Origin: a bacterium
Lineage (GTDB): Bacteria > Verrucomicrobiota > Kiritimatiellia > CAIKKV01 > CAITUY01
Length of the DNA stretch: 33,494 nt
Direction of reading: 5' to 3'
Assembly: GCA_037143175.1 (NCBI GenBank)
Contig: JBAWZF010000030.1
Coordinates: 1-33,494 of the forward strand
Shown: positions 1-6,975 of the stretch, piece after piece
How positions within the stretch are numbered: the stretch's first letter is position 1
Layout of the letters: every line of letters begins with the position of its first letter
Position numbers and translations under genes: made by a program
The notes under the pieces: model-generated
The model's database searches: none
Seen by the model: the letters and a program-made list of their open reading frames with translations, nothing else
What the model was told of the DNA's origin: nothing

Positions 1-790
1 GCGTCGTCCGGCTCTTCGCCATGCAATGCGGCACTTCCGCCGAATACAGGGTCCGAGTCCCGGCCCCACGCCCCTTGCCATCCTTTCCGACGCTCACGTC
101 GTACCCGACAAACAAAACGTGATCGGCCCATTCCCGGACACGTAATCGAATGGAGGCCTTCCCACTGTTCGGGCTCTGGAGCCGGGGTTCATATCGGAGC
201 CAGTCCTCCCCGGCCGGGTTCGGCACAGTGGATGTGCAATCGTGGCAGACCAGCACGACGTTCCGACCGGCCCGCGCGTGGCGATCCAGATCGGCCAACA
301 GGGGGAGGAACGTGTCGAACACGAAGCCAAACCCCCTGCCGTACCCGTACCCCTCGACATTGTTTATCCGTTTTCCGTCTGCCAGGACGGTCTCCAAGGT
401 ATGCGCCACGGCCAGTTCCTCGGCTCGTGTCCCGGTGTCGATCACGATGCTCTGCACCTTTTCCCAACCATCCGCCTGGATCACATCGCGCAACGTCTGC
501 CAGTTGTGGATCCCCGTCACCGGCATGATGTTTGCCATCCGTCCGGATTCCTCCAACTGCAACCGCAAGCGCGGCAGCGATTCATCCAGGTCGATGAACG
601 CGACCGGCCCCGGCAACTGCGACGCCAGCGTCGTCTTGCCGATTCCGCCAGGACCATAAATCAACACCCGGTGTCCGCTCGTTGTAGCCACCTGTCCAAA
701 CTGCACCGCCTTTCTCATCTGTGCCATCGGCACCGCCGGTGGCGCCAACACCCTCTGCCTGCCTGTATTTCCCAACTTCATCTCCGTCAT
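1..790 (-). CDS. Phage-type RecA-fold ATP-binding protein (Sak4-like), partial at window edge
   Basis: The frame is open from the ATG at 788-790 to the left edge (263 codons), so the 3' end lies outside the window. The start is preceded by an AAGGAAAGGAAG purine-rich ribosome binding site. A Walker A motif GPGGIGKTT lies near residues 45-53, followed by a PVAFIDLDES strand. A hydrophobic Walker B-like strand, QSIVIDTGT, lies near residue 105, and a NVVLVCHDC strand near 165. This pattern matches the phage nucleotide-binding AAA_24/Sak4-type single-strand-annealing ATPases. The adjacent upstream gene on the same strand is a Cas4/AddB-like nuclease, a usual partner in phage recombination modules. 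A role in recombination is inferred from family and context; the general ATPase fold is clear. Confidence 0.75.
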   Translation of the reverse strand, partial: MTEMKLGNTGRQRVLAPPAVPMAQMRKAVQFGQVATTSGHRVLIYGPGGIGKTTLASQLPGPVAFIDLDESLPRLRLQLEESGRMANIMPVTGIHNWQTLRDVIQADGWEKVQSIVIDTGTRAEELAVAHTLETVLADGKRINNVEGYGYGRGFGFVFDTFLPLLADLDRHARAGRNVVLVCHDCTSTVPNPAGEDWLRYEPRLQSPNSGKASIRLRVREWADHVLFVGYDVSVGKDGKGRGAGTRTLYSAEVPHCMAKSRTT

Positions 791-834
791 ATCTTCCTTT
801 CCTTTCTTGGTTTCTCTTGTTTTCACGATCTTCA

Positions 835-880
835 CCCTCTCCCTGTCGCAGATCCGCCTGTGGCGGAGGAGGGGAGAGGG
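835..880. repeat. Nested palindrome between nuclease and ATPase genes
   Basis: CCCTCTCCC at 835-843 pairs with GGGAGAGGG at 872-880 and encloses a second hairpin, TCCGCC TGT GGCGGA, at 853-867. The inner hairpin recurs in variant form near 9006 and 11553, so this is probably a dispersed palindromic element rather than a dedicated terminator. It lies in the 197-bp gap between two minus-strand genes. Confidence 0.55.
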
Positions 881-945
881 CCTGCCCTGAGCCCGGTCGA
901 AGGGGTGGGGGTGAGGGTTGCTTTCTCCTCTTTTCCCCCTGATTT

Positions 946-988
946 GGTCTAATGTCTGCAGTCTGCAGTCTGCAGTCTGATGTCTGCC
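946..988. repeat. GTCTG-rich intergenic repeat, copy A
   Basis: Tandem near-copies of GTCTGCA, ending in GATGTCTGCC. The same style of repeat (YCTGYRGTCTG) occurs at about 4117-4157 and 6121-6202. It ends at the 3' end of the nuclease gene. Confidence 0.6.
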
Positions 989-1887
989 TACTGGCTCAAC
1001 TCCCCATGCACCTCCCCAACCACAAACCCCGCTGGCGGATGCTCCGCATCAATCACCGCGTTCTGCAGGCAGAACCCTGCGTAGTCACAGAGTTTGCAGG
1101 TCATTTCCCCGACATTGCGCGGCCAGCCGTGCTCGGGACGCTTCGTACGGCGCGCCTCACCGCGGCAGGAGAGGATCTGACGGGCGAGTACCTGCCGCTG
1201 AACTTCGAATTCGGCCAGGTCATCTTCGAGGATCGGCACTTCGCGCCTGGCGAAATAGAATTCCGGACGATCCTTGGTGTCTGCCCCAAGCCGGTCGCCG
1301 AACTGCTCCGCCGTTTCGCCCTGCTTCTGACGGATCGCCGGTTTGCGTGCTACGTCATAGATCACGAGCGCCACATCCCACCCGAGCGCGCGCGCTGCCA
1401 GGACGTACTGCATCACCTGGGCATTCCCGCGCAGGCGTAACCAATAGTCACTGTCGGGGGCGATGTCGCAGCCGGCCGTCTTATGTTCCACCAGGGCCAA
1501 CCGCCCATCGTGCATGACGGCAAGCCCGTCAATTTTGCCGGCGCTCTCGAATGTGCGGGATCCGGCCAGCGGGTGACGGAATTCAACCTCCGGGTGTACG
1601 CTCTTGATTGGATCAGCCGCATAGCAGGTGTAATAACCCGCCAACATCCCAGAGAGGGTGGCTAGTTGCACTTCGCCCAATTCCGTCTTTCCATCCAGGG
1701 CGGCCGCAAAGGCGGCCTCCAAATCCGCGCCCGTCCAACGTGCCTCCATTGCCGCATGCCAGGCCGTCCCAAACCGCAACGCATCAGCGTCCACAGTTCG
1801 CTTCATTCCAATCTCATACCGCCAGTAATGCCGCCGCGGACACCCCAACAACGTCGCCATTCTCGTCGCCGTCAATAATTCCTTCAT
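988..1887 (-). CDS. PD-(D/E)XK nuclease with Fe-S cluster (Cas4/AddB/RecB-like phage exonuclease)
   Basis: This 299-aa protein has the PD-(D/E)XK core: G-K-I-D120-G, then A-L-V-E134-H-K136. A lone cysteine near the N-terminus (C16, in LLGCPRRHYW) and a C-terminal CxxCx5C (C264, C267, C273) match the split four-cysteine [4Fe-4S] site of Cas4, AddB and phage RecB-like nucleases. Its likely role is a DNA exonuclease producing single strands for annealing by the neighbouring ATPase. The ATG at 1887 has GGGAG 5 nt upstream. The next gene on the strand is the Sak4-like ATPase. The large repeat array at 1961-2317 lies directly upstream and may hold its promoter or a replication origin. Confidence 0.85.
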   Translation of the reverse strand: MKELLTATRMATLLGCPRRHYWRYEIGMKRTVDADALRFGTAWHAAMEARWTGADLEAAFAAALDGKTELGEVQLATLSGMLAGYYTCYAADPIKSVHPEVEFRHPLAGSRTFESAGKIDGLAVMHDGRLALVEHKTAGCDIAPDSDYWLRLRGNAQVMQYVLAARALGWDVALVIYDVARKPAIRQKQGETAEQFGDRLGADTKDRPEFYFARREVPILEDDLAEFEVQRQVLARQILSCRGEARRTKRPEHGWPRNVGEMTCKLCDYAGFCLQNAVIDAEHPPAGFVVGEVHGELSQ

Positions 1888-1960
1888 CGCATCTCCCTTT
1901 CATGTTGCATGGCAACACGATTGCAAGAAGGAAGGGGGCGCGCCATTTCTGGCGGTCGAA

Positions 1961-2317
1961 ATGTCCACAAAATGTCCACACCCGCAAAAGGGTTGGATGG
2001 GCTCATACCCCTATAAACAAAGGCCGTTGCGGCCTTTTGAGCTTCTTAAGAAATAGGGAAAATATGTGGGAAAATGTCCACAAAATGTCCACTCGGTCGT
2101 CCAAATGTCCATTTTCGACCAAATGTCCGCAAAATGTCCGCGAAATGTCCGTAAAAAATGTCCAAATGTCCAGAACCGCGCAGCTCGCAGCACCATCCTG
2201 GCCAATATTTACGGGGGTTTCGCTCGAATGTCCGGACAAATGTCCAAATGTCCACAAAATGTCCAAATGTCCGCATTTCCAGACAAAAATGTCGCAAAAA
2301 TGTCCGCACGAATGTCC
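1961..2317. repeat. Dense ATGTCC/GGACAT direct-repeat array (iteron-like)
   Basis: About 17 same-orientation exact copies of ATGTCC, mostly as AAATGTCC(A/G), occur between 1961 and 2317, with one ATGTCG variant at 2289. Start-to-start spacing is mainly 11 bp (six or more intervals) or 8 bp. Examples are 1961/1972, 2074/2085, 2123/2134/2145, 2240/2248/2259/2267 and 2289/2300/2312. It fills the 464-bp gap between two minus-strand genes of the phage-like module. Two stray copies follow at about 2410 and 2518 inside the next gene. This looks like an iteron origin or a cooperative protein-binding region. The repeats also give artificial reading frames rich in W-T-F-G-H, which I do not call as genes. 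Confidence 0.8.
2019..2037. terminator. GC-rich hairpin within the repeat gap
   Basis: AAAGGCCG (2019-2026), a TTG loop, and CGGCCTTT (2030-2037) followed by one more T form a perfect 8-bp stem with A- and T-rich flanks. It could terminate transcription in either direction or be part of an origin. It splits the ATGTCC array into a short leftward block (two copies) and the main block. Confidence 0.5.
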
Positions 2318-2351
2318 AACAAACCATCCGGCTCTTATTTGCGCCCAGCCG

Positions 2352-3512
2352 CTAGGTTTGTCCGATGGCCCGGCGATATCGCCGATGAAGAGCGACTGCA
2401 CGTGTCGCGATGTCCACAGCTCTCATCGCGTCACCATGTACTGCCTGTCTATAATGTCGGTTGGCTTCGCTCAATCGCATCCAAGGTGCTTTGTCGGGGG
2501 TCTTGCGCGCCGTTTCAATGTCCAAACGTGATAGGGCCCTAAACGTTTCCCTGTCTGTCGCATGTTTCTTCCGTTCCAGGTTGTAGGCCTGCACCAAATC
2601 ATCAGTTGCGCCCCGGTTCGGGTTCAACTTTGAACACCGTAATGCGGGCGCAATGGTGGCCAGTGCGATTTCCGCAGCTTGCTGGGCAACCGTGGCAGTG
2701 GTGTCATCACCCTTCGCTACTTTCTCTTTTCCTCTACGTCGCCCACTGTGGGCGTCAGTATGGCGATCCTTACCGCCTTCAGTCGCCGTCGGCCCAAAAG
2801 GGAATTCCTCCTGTAAACGCACGTCAAACGCCCTTGCTATCCCACCGGCGCCGAAAGTCGCTATCGCCTCATCTCTGCAAGGCTTCACTCTATATCCGCC
2901 AGCATGCCGGGTCACCCGCACCCGCACATCCATGGCCTTGTCTCTTTCGATTCTCTTTACCCAGAACTCGACGCTTTCCCCCTCTATCCTCGCGTCCATT
3001 TCCGGGCCTTCGCTGATAAAATTCAGAGTGTTGATGAAAGCTCGCTCTGCCGCCTGGATGCAGCGCCGCATCAGATCGCGGTTCTTTTCCGTCTCACCCG
3101 GGTCATCAAAGGGGTCCATTCTATGCCGGTCGCACTCTGGTAACCGGGCCATGTTGTGCTTTTGCATACACATCAGCAGGTAGTTCTGCAGGTGCTTCCG
3201 GTAAATCCCTCCAACCTGTAACTGGTGCTTGCTTAAGGCGCCGAAGAGTTCCGTGTGATCCAGAATATCCCCGTTCAGTGCCAGCATGGCCGCCCGCGCC
3301 CGGAAATAAACCGTCACATGGAGGTACGCGAAACTCGATTCTGGCTTTTCCAAAAGCTCAACAAGTCGCCCCACCGTATACCAGGGGAAGGCGTTCATCT
3401 CATGCTCGACATTCGTCAATGGTCGTAGAATCTGCGGTACACGTTTTTCATCCAAATCGGCAGGGTAGAAGATATCCCATTCAGCACGAAGAAACTCGCA
3501 ACATACAGACAT
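2352..3512 (-). CDS. Unrecognised 386-aa protein of the phage-like module
   Basis: I do not recognise a family. The frame is open further upstream to 3614, but the ATG at 3512 (MSVCCEFLRAEWD) is chosen because GGAAGGAAAG lies 5-7 nt before it. The N-terminal half is probably helical and ordered. A hydrophilic segment around residues 235-265 (GGKDRHTDAHSGRRRGKEK) looks like a linker. The C-terminus is basic (RHYRQ, HRRYRRAIG), which suggests nucleic-acid binding. It is transcribed toward the iteron-like array. In a phage or plasmid module this position could hold a replication initiator or array-binding protein, but no motif supports that directly. Confidence 0.6.
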   Translation of the reverse strand: MSVCCEFLRAEWDIFYPADLDEKRVPQILRPLTNVEHEMNAFPWYTVGRLVELLEKPESSFAYLHVTVYFRARAAMLALNGDILDHTELFGALSKHQLQVGGIYRKHLQNYLLMCMQKHNMARLPECDRHRMDPFDDPGETEKNRDLMRRCIQAAERAFINTLNFISEGPEMDARIEGESVEFWVKRIERDKAMDVRVRVTRHAGGYRVKPCRDEAIATFGAGGIARAFDVRLQEEFPFGPTATEGGKDRHTDAHSGRRRGKEKVAKGDDTTATVAQQAAEIALATIAPALRCSKLNPNRGATDDLVQAYNLERKKHATDRETFRALSRLDIETARKTPDKAPWMRLSEANRHYRQAVHGDAMRAVDIATRAVALHRRYRRAIGQT

Positions 3513-3661
3513 TTGCACTTTCCTTCCAACATTCCACATGACTGCAAAGAAAATGAGCCACAAACATCTCTCTAATGTTCGTGACCCATAAATTGTATCT
3601 GACAACGAAAACAATCATTTTAACAACCCAAAAGCTATCAGTAAAGCGTATCTCAAAAAAA

Positions 3662-3683
3662 TCAGCGAAAAGCTGAATTTTTT
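3662..3683. terminator. Bidirectional terminator-like hairpin
   Basis: TCAGC, a GAAAA loop and GCTGA are followed by ATTTTTT on the plus strand and preceded by a run of A, so both strands read as stem plus T-tract. It lies between the divergent 386-aa gene and the XRE gene. An arm ATCAGCGAAA (3661-3670) is repeated in inverted form as TTTCGCTGAT at 3715-3724, so the whole block may instead be a regulatory site. Confidence 0.5.
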
Positions 3684-3690
3684 GCGAATG

Positions 3691-3703
3691 CACTATTATA
3701 GTG
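3691..3703. promoter_or_regulatory. Perfect palindrome upstream of XRE gene (candidate operator)
   Basis: CACTATTATAGTG is a perfect 13-bp palindrome containing TATTAT/TATAGT -10-like hexamers, 20-32 bp upstream of the XRE reading frame. XRE regulators usually bind such sites over their own promoter. Autoregulation is inferred. Confidence 0.45.
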
Positions 3704-3722
3704 GGTAGTCATTCTTTCGCTG

Positions 3723-3974
3723 ATGTGTTGCCCTATACGCATGACTGTTCGTTCTGCATCCCCGCAACGTTGTCGGCTTGGGGCGGCCATACGAGAGCGC
3801 CGCCGTGCCATCGGCCTGTCCCAGGAGGATTTGGCTGAGCTCATTGATTGCCATCGCAATTACGTTGGCACCGTTGAGCGCGGCGAACAGAACGTCACCT
3901 TTGACCTGCTCATGCGTTTCGCCAAGGCGCTCGAGACGTCTCTTGGGACGATCATCAATTCTGCCAAACTTTGA
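3723..3974 (+). CDS. XRE/Cro-C1 family HTH regulator
   Basis: This small protein (up to 83 aa) consists almost entirely of an HTH_XRE domain: LGAAIRERRRAIGLSQEDLAE, then a CHRNYVGTVERGEQNVTFDLL recognition-helix region, then LMRFAKALETSLGTII. It is probably a DNA-binding repressor of its own promoter or of the divergent 386-aa gene. The second in-frame ATG at 3741 could be the true start, since neither has a clear Shine-Dalgarno sequence. A palindrome at 3691-3703 and a terminator-like hairpin at 3662-3683 lie upstream. It is likely the control gene of the phage-like module. Confidence 0.8.
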   Translation: MCCPIRMTVRSASPQRCRLGAAIRERRRAIGLSQEDLAELIDCHRNYVGTVERGEQNVTFDLLMRFAKALETSLGTIINSAKL

Positions 3975-4315
3975 CCGCTATATTGTCCAATTCGTGACAC
4001 CGGACTAATACATTCGCTGATTCAGGATGAGCGTCGGTCACTGCCCACTGTTTTCCGCCCACCCACCATCACCACGATCTTTCCCTTTTGTCCCATCAGT
4101 CCCATCTGTCTTCTAAAATCTCAAGTCTGATGTCTGCGGTCTATGGTCTGTGGTCTGTTCTCCTTCTCCTCCCACCCCCAACTGCTTCCCCACTGTAGTA
4201 GCCGCTGCCTGCGGTGAGCGCAGTCGAACCGTCCCCGGCGGCATTCTTTGAGCCTATTTGTAAATAAGTAAACCGAAAAATAGATAATAAACTATATTGC
4301 TTTAATGTCGAAAAT
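3975..4315. other. Intergenic region, no gene seen
   Basis: These 341 bp carry C/T-rich low-complexity DNA, GTCTG repeat copy B, and an AT-rich stretch at about 4255-4300. TTGTAA (4258) and TAGATA/GATAAT (4281-4288) there may be the promoter of the following two-gene module. No convincing reading frame was found. Confidence 0.5.
4117..4157. repeat. GTCTG-rich intergenic repeat, copy B
   Basis: AATCTCAAGTCTGATGTCTG is followed at 4132-4157 by GTCTGCGGTCTATGG and TCTGTGGTCTG. The stretch 4132-4156 is identical over 25 nt to 6178-6202, which defines a dispersed intergenic repeat family. Confidence 0.7.
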
Positions 4316-5317
4316 ATGATGTATTATTTAAGTATGAAGATCAATCAACAGTTAGCCCAATACTTGGAGCAGATTCTGGGGAAAACCGCGGATCTGGGGC
4401 CACTTCCTGCTGATCGGTTGTCTGGACTGCCTGTTTTCCTGACTTCTGACTACCATTTCATAGAATGGCGTTGGCTTGATCAGTTGCTCATTCTGGCCCA
4501 GGTGGAATCTGATAAGGAGGGGCCATCCGCGGCGGACCTCAAATCCATCCATCATCTCCTGACGAATCAGTTCAAGTGTCCGGTGGTCTTTGTGTATCCG
4601 ACCATGGATGCCTACCGCCGCAATCGCTTTGTCCAGTTGGGTTTGCCTTTCGTTGTGCCTGGACTCCAACTCTTCATCCCTCCGTTCATCAGTTTGTGCG
4701 AGAAGTTCATGCGTACAGTAAAGGCCGTGAAACTCTCCGCCGCCGCCCAGGTCGCGGTCCTGTATCAACTCTACCGTCCTCAACCCGACGGAACCCTGCT
4801 GAATCAATGGGCCGAATGGCTGGGCTATTCCGCCATGACCATGACCAAGGTGCGCGATGAACTGGTTGCTCATAACCTTTGCATGAGAGAGGAGGGGGCC
4901 AAACCGCGCGGGCTCCGGTTCCTTCATCAAAAACGCGCCTTGTGGGAAACCGCCCTGCCAACCCTGCGATCTCCTGTCGGACGTGCTCATTGGGCCAAAT
5001 TTCAAAAACCGCCGTCTGAATTGCGTCTTGCCGGGCTCACCGCCTTGTCAAAACACAGTCTGCTGGAAGACGATCCTCTCCCCACCTATGCCTGTTATGG
5101 CAATGCCTGGAAGAAACTGATTGATCTTCCCTCTGTAACGGAAGTGGGCCATGTTGAGGAAGCGTCCGCCCGAGTTGAGTGCTGGCGCTATGATCCCGGA
5201 CTCCTGGCAGGGGCGGACATGGTGGATCCTCTTTCTTTGTTCCTAAGCCTCGCAGATTTTCCCGATGAGCGGGTGCGTCTGGCTTCCAAATCTTTATTGG
5301 AGGATATGCAATGGTAA
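4316..5317 (+). CDS. AbiEi-like regulator/antitoxin partner of nucleotidyltransferase
   Basis: This 333-aa protein (327 aa if the ATG at 4334 is used) has no Shine-Dalgarno sequence at either start. The central segment YRPQPDGTLLNQWAEWLGYSAMTMTKVRDELVAHNL is a winged-HTH (MarR-like). The overall pattern fits the large regulators encoded directly upstream of AbiEii-type nucleotidyltransferases. The stop overlaps the start of the following gene by 7 nt, which indicates translational coupling. I infer an antitoxin/autorepressor role from that pairing. A probable AT-rich promoter lies at 4255-4300. Confidence 0.65.
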   Translation: MMYYLSMKINQQLAQYLEQILGKTADLGPLPADRLSGLPVFLTSDYHFIEWRWLDQLLILAQVESDKEGPSAADLKSIHHLLTNQFKCPVVFVYPTMDAYRRNRFVQLGLPFVVPGLQLFIPPFISLCEKFMRTVKAVKLSAAAQVAVLYQLYRPQPDGTLLNQWAEWLGYSAMTMTKVRDELVAHNLCMREEGAKPRGLRFLHQKRALWETALPTLRSPVGRAHWAKFQKPPSELRLAGLTALSKHSLLEDDPLPTYACYGNAWKKLIDLPSVTEVGHVEEASARVECWRYDPGLLAGADMVDPLSLFLSLADFPDERVRLASKSLLEDMQW

Positions 5318-6093
5318 CCGGGATGGAAACCTTCAAGCATCATTTTGTTGGATTCGAGGATTCATTCGTCCTCATCGGCGGCGCGGCCTGCGATGCCTGG
5401 TTCACGAGTTTTGGCGGCCGTTTTCGTGCCACCAAGGATATTGACATGGTGTTGGTTCTGGAAGCCGTTCAACTTCGTTTCTTTTCCCGCTTCTGGATGT
5501 TCATCAAGGAGGGGGGATACGAAATCGGACAGCGGTCCGACGGCAAACGAACCTATTTCCGTTTCATCAAACCTGCCAGGGCGAAATATCCCAAGATGAT
5601 CGAACTCTTCTCTTCGGCACCCATGGAAATTGAGATTCTGCCGGGACAGCATGTCATCCCGATTCCTGCCGACGAGCACCTCTCTAGTCTTTCAGCCATT
5701 CTCATGGATCCCGATTATTACGGGTTTATCATGGGCCAGAGAGATTTGGTGGATGGTCTCCCACTCATAAAGCCCGCTGGGCTGATCGTACTCAAGGTCC
5801 GCGCATGGCTGGATCTCACCCAGCGCCGCTCGCAAGGTGACACGAAGGTCAAGGATGACGATGTGAGCAAGCACCGGGCGGATATTTTCCGATTGGCTAC
5901 ACTCCTGCCGGTTGGCGAGAAACTGGATACCCCTTCAGGAATATTGGATGACCTTAAAACCTTTCTGGCGATTTTTCCTGCCGAGTCGCCCGAATGGACA
6001 GCCATCCGGCAATCCCTGGACAACAGCGGCATTCGCATGACCCCGTCCGATTTGATCGGCATCATGAAAACGTATTTTCAGGTGAAACCTTGA
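5311..6093 (+). CDS. AbiEii-like nucleotidyltransferase (putative toxin)
   Basis: This 260-aa protein has a polymerase-beta-type nucleotidyltransferase signature: VLIGGAACDAWF (residues 20-31) and FRATKDIDMVLVL (38-50), that is GG followed by a DxD metal site. Enzymes of the AbiEii/MenT class transfer nucleotides to tRNA or other substrates and act as toxins or abortive-infection effectors. The ATG at 5311 is supported by GGAGG 7 nt upstream, and it overlaps the upstream regulator gene. Pairing with a wHTH regulator is the standard type IV toxin-antitoxin layout. Toxicity and substrate are inferred. Confidence 0.8.
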   Translation: MVTGMETFKHHFVGFEDSFVLIGGAACDAWFTSFGGRFRATKDIDMVLVLEAVQLRFFSRFWMFIKEGGYEIGQRSDGKRTYFRFIKPARAKYPKMIELFSSAPMEIEILPGQHVIPIPADEHLSSLSAILMDPDYYGFIMGQRDLVDGLPLIKPAGLIVLKVRAWLDLTQRRSQGDTKVKDDDVSKHRADIFRLATLLPVGEKLDTPSGILDDLKTFLAIFPAESPEWTAIRQSLDNSGIRMTPSDLIGIMKTYFQVKP

Positions 6094-6120
6094 ACACCCT
6101 GCCGTCCCCTGGTCCCTCCC

Positions 6121-6202
6121 TCTGAAATCTCAAATCTCACGCTTCACGTCTCATCTCTCTGAAATCTCAAGTCTACAGTCTGCGGTCTATGGTCTGTGGT
6201 CT
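6121..6202. repeat. GTCTG-rich intergenic repeat, copy C
   Basis: Two half-copies are present. TCTGAAATCTCAAATCTCAC begins the first at 6121, and CTCTGAAATCTCAAGTCTAC begins the second at about 6157. The stretch 6178-6202 then repeats the 25-nt core of copy B exactly. It lies immediately downstream of the nucleotidyltransferase gene. Confidence 0.7.
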
Positions 6203-6214
6203 CACCTTTCCGCT

Positions 6215-6250
6215 CACCCCCCAAGTCACCCCCCAAGTCACCCCCCAAGT
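6215..6250. repeat. Three tandem 12-bp repeats (CACCCCCCAAGT)
   Basis: There are three exact head-to-tail copies at 6215-6226, 6227-6238 and 6239-6250. In the plus frame they encode TPQVTPQVTPQV followed by RRLIAVI. That resembles the TPQV repeat linker found in some Fic-like and RecG/AlbA-type ATP-binding proteins, so this may be a fragment of a decayed gene. No intact gene extends from it. Confidence 0.7.
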
Positions 6251-6319
6251 CAGACGGCTGATTGCGGTGATCCGTCCCATCTGTCCGCTACGTCCGATTC
6301 CCCATCAAACACTTCCCTC

Positions 6320-6523
6320 TCACTGCATAAACCGATGTGTCACCCCAATACCCGGTAAAAGCATCTGTCCACTGCTGAGCGTGATGAGGGTGGGGGCCTC
6401 TTCCTCCCGGTCACTCGCACTCATTTCAACCCGCTCCACCGGAACATCTCTCTTCTGCTCCCGATTCCGCAGGAACCGCCCCAAGGTCAGTACCATGCTG
6501 TCTATAAAAATTGGTGCGCCCAT
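6320..6523 (-). CDS. Small protein of unknown function (67 aa)
   Basis: I do not recognise this protein. The start chosen is the ATG at 6523, because GGAGG lies 7 nt before it; longer in-frame starts exist at 6529 and 6544. The sequence begins MGAPIFIDSMVLTLGRFLRN. A charged middle (REQKRDVPVERVEMSASDREE) follows, then a C-terminus (PTLITLSSGQMLLPGIG). It lies just downstream of another small minus-strand gene and is probably in the same transcript. The good ribosome binding site and position support it as a real gene. Confidence 0.5.
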   Translation of the reverse strand: MGAPIFIDSMVLTLGRFLRNREQKRDVPVERVEMSASDREEEAPTLITLSSGQMLLPGIGVTHRFMQ

Positions 6524-6549
6524 ATTCATTCCTCCATCACTCAAATCTA

Positions 6550-6840
6550 TTACTTTCCCGCAACCCTATCACAGGGGGTCGGACATATAGTGTCCTGGGG
6601 TCGAATTATCTTCTCCCTCTTCCCGCCAATACATTTCTCATGTCTGGCCAGCAACCCTGTCAGTCTCTCGGCATCCAGACTTTTCACCCAGTTCACACGT
6701 GTCGCCACCGATTCCTCCTGCCGCACCCTGTGGAACGGGCAACTTGTGGCATTACGGTTGAGCGGGCAGTCCAGTATCAGACTCACGCATCTCAACTTCA
6801 TCTCCATCACTTCATTGGCATCACGTTCAGCATTTGTCAT
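6550..6840 (-). CDS. Small cysteine-containing protein with CPF-x-R motif (96 aa)
   Basis: No named family is recognised. The core is CPLNRNATSCPFHRVR, then VNWVKSLDAERLTGLLARHEKC. This has the regular spacing of a compact helical protein with a possible metal-binding cysteine/histidine set (CPF, Hx2C). A start at 6840 is preferred, with AAGGA about 9 nt upstream; an upstream ATG at 6858 would add six residues. It is divergent from the WYL regulator gene, and the shared 126-bp gap holds inverted repeats. It is likely the first gene of a two-gene operon regulated by the WYL protein. Confidence 0.55.
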   Translation of the reverse strand: MTNAERDANEVMEMKLRCVSLILDCPLNRNATSCPFHRVRQEESVATRVNWVKSLDAERLTGLLARHEKCIGGKREKIIRPQDTICPTPCDRVAGK

Positions 6841-6904
6841 ACGCGCCGTTCCTTTCATACTCTTTATCTTTGGACAGTATGCCGTCTGATGGTGTACAGA
6901 TGAT

Positions 6905-6931
6905 GTCCGTCAGATTAAATTTATGACGGAC
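6905..6931. promoter_or_regulatory. Inverted repeat between divergent genes (candidate WYL operator)
   Basis: GTCCGTCA (6905-6912) and TGACGGAC (6924-6931) form perfect 8-bp arms around an 11-bp AT-rich spacer. Related half-sites flank it: CCGTCTGA at about 6882 and CCGTCTAA at about 6941. The cluster sits in the divergent promoter region and is a good candidate binding site for the adjacent WYL-domain regulator. Confidence 0.6.
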
Positions 6932-6975
6932 AGTTTTTGACCGTCTAACCATGTAACTATGGAGGGATGAGCATC

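Noticed and set aside
150-952. Plus-strand frames over the left end
   Set aside because: They are antisense to the clear ATPase frame, which has a ribosome binding site and a Walker A motif.
952-1440. Plus-strand 162-aa frame
   Set aside because: Antisense to the PD-(D/E)XK nuclease with its intact catalytic and cysteine motifs.
1961-2317. CRISPR array
   Set aside because: Units are only 6-8 bp with 8- or 11-bp period; there are no 25-40 bp repeats or unique spacers and no cas genes apart from a Cas4-like phage nuclease.
2003-2401. Minus-strand frame rich in WTFGHL/DIWTF peptides
   Set aside because: It is a by-product of the ATGTCC repeat array; all frames across the array are open and repetitive, and there is no ribosome binding site.
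6189-6590. 133-aa plus-strand frame
   Set aside because: Composed of repeat DNA and sequence antisense to the better supported small minus-strand gene at 6320-6523.
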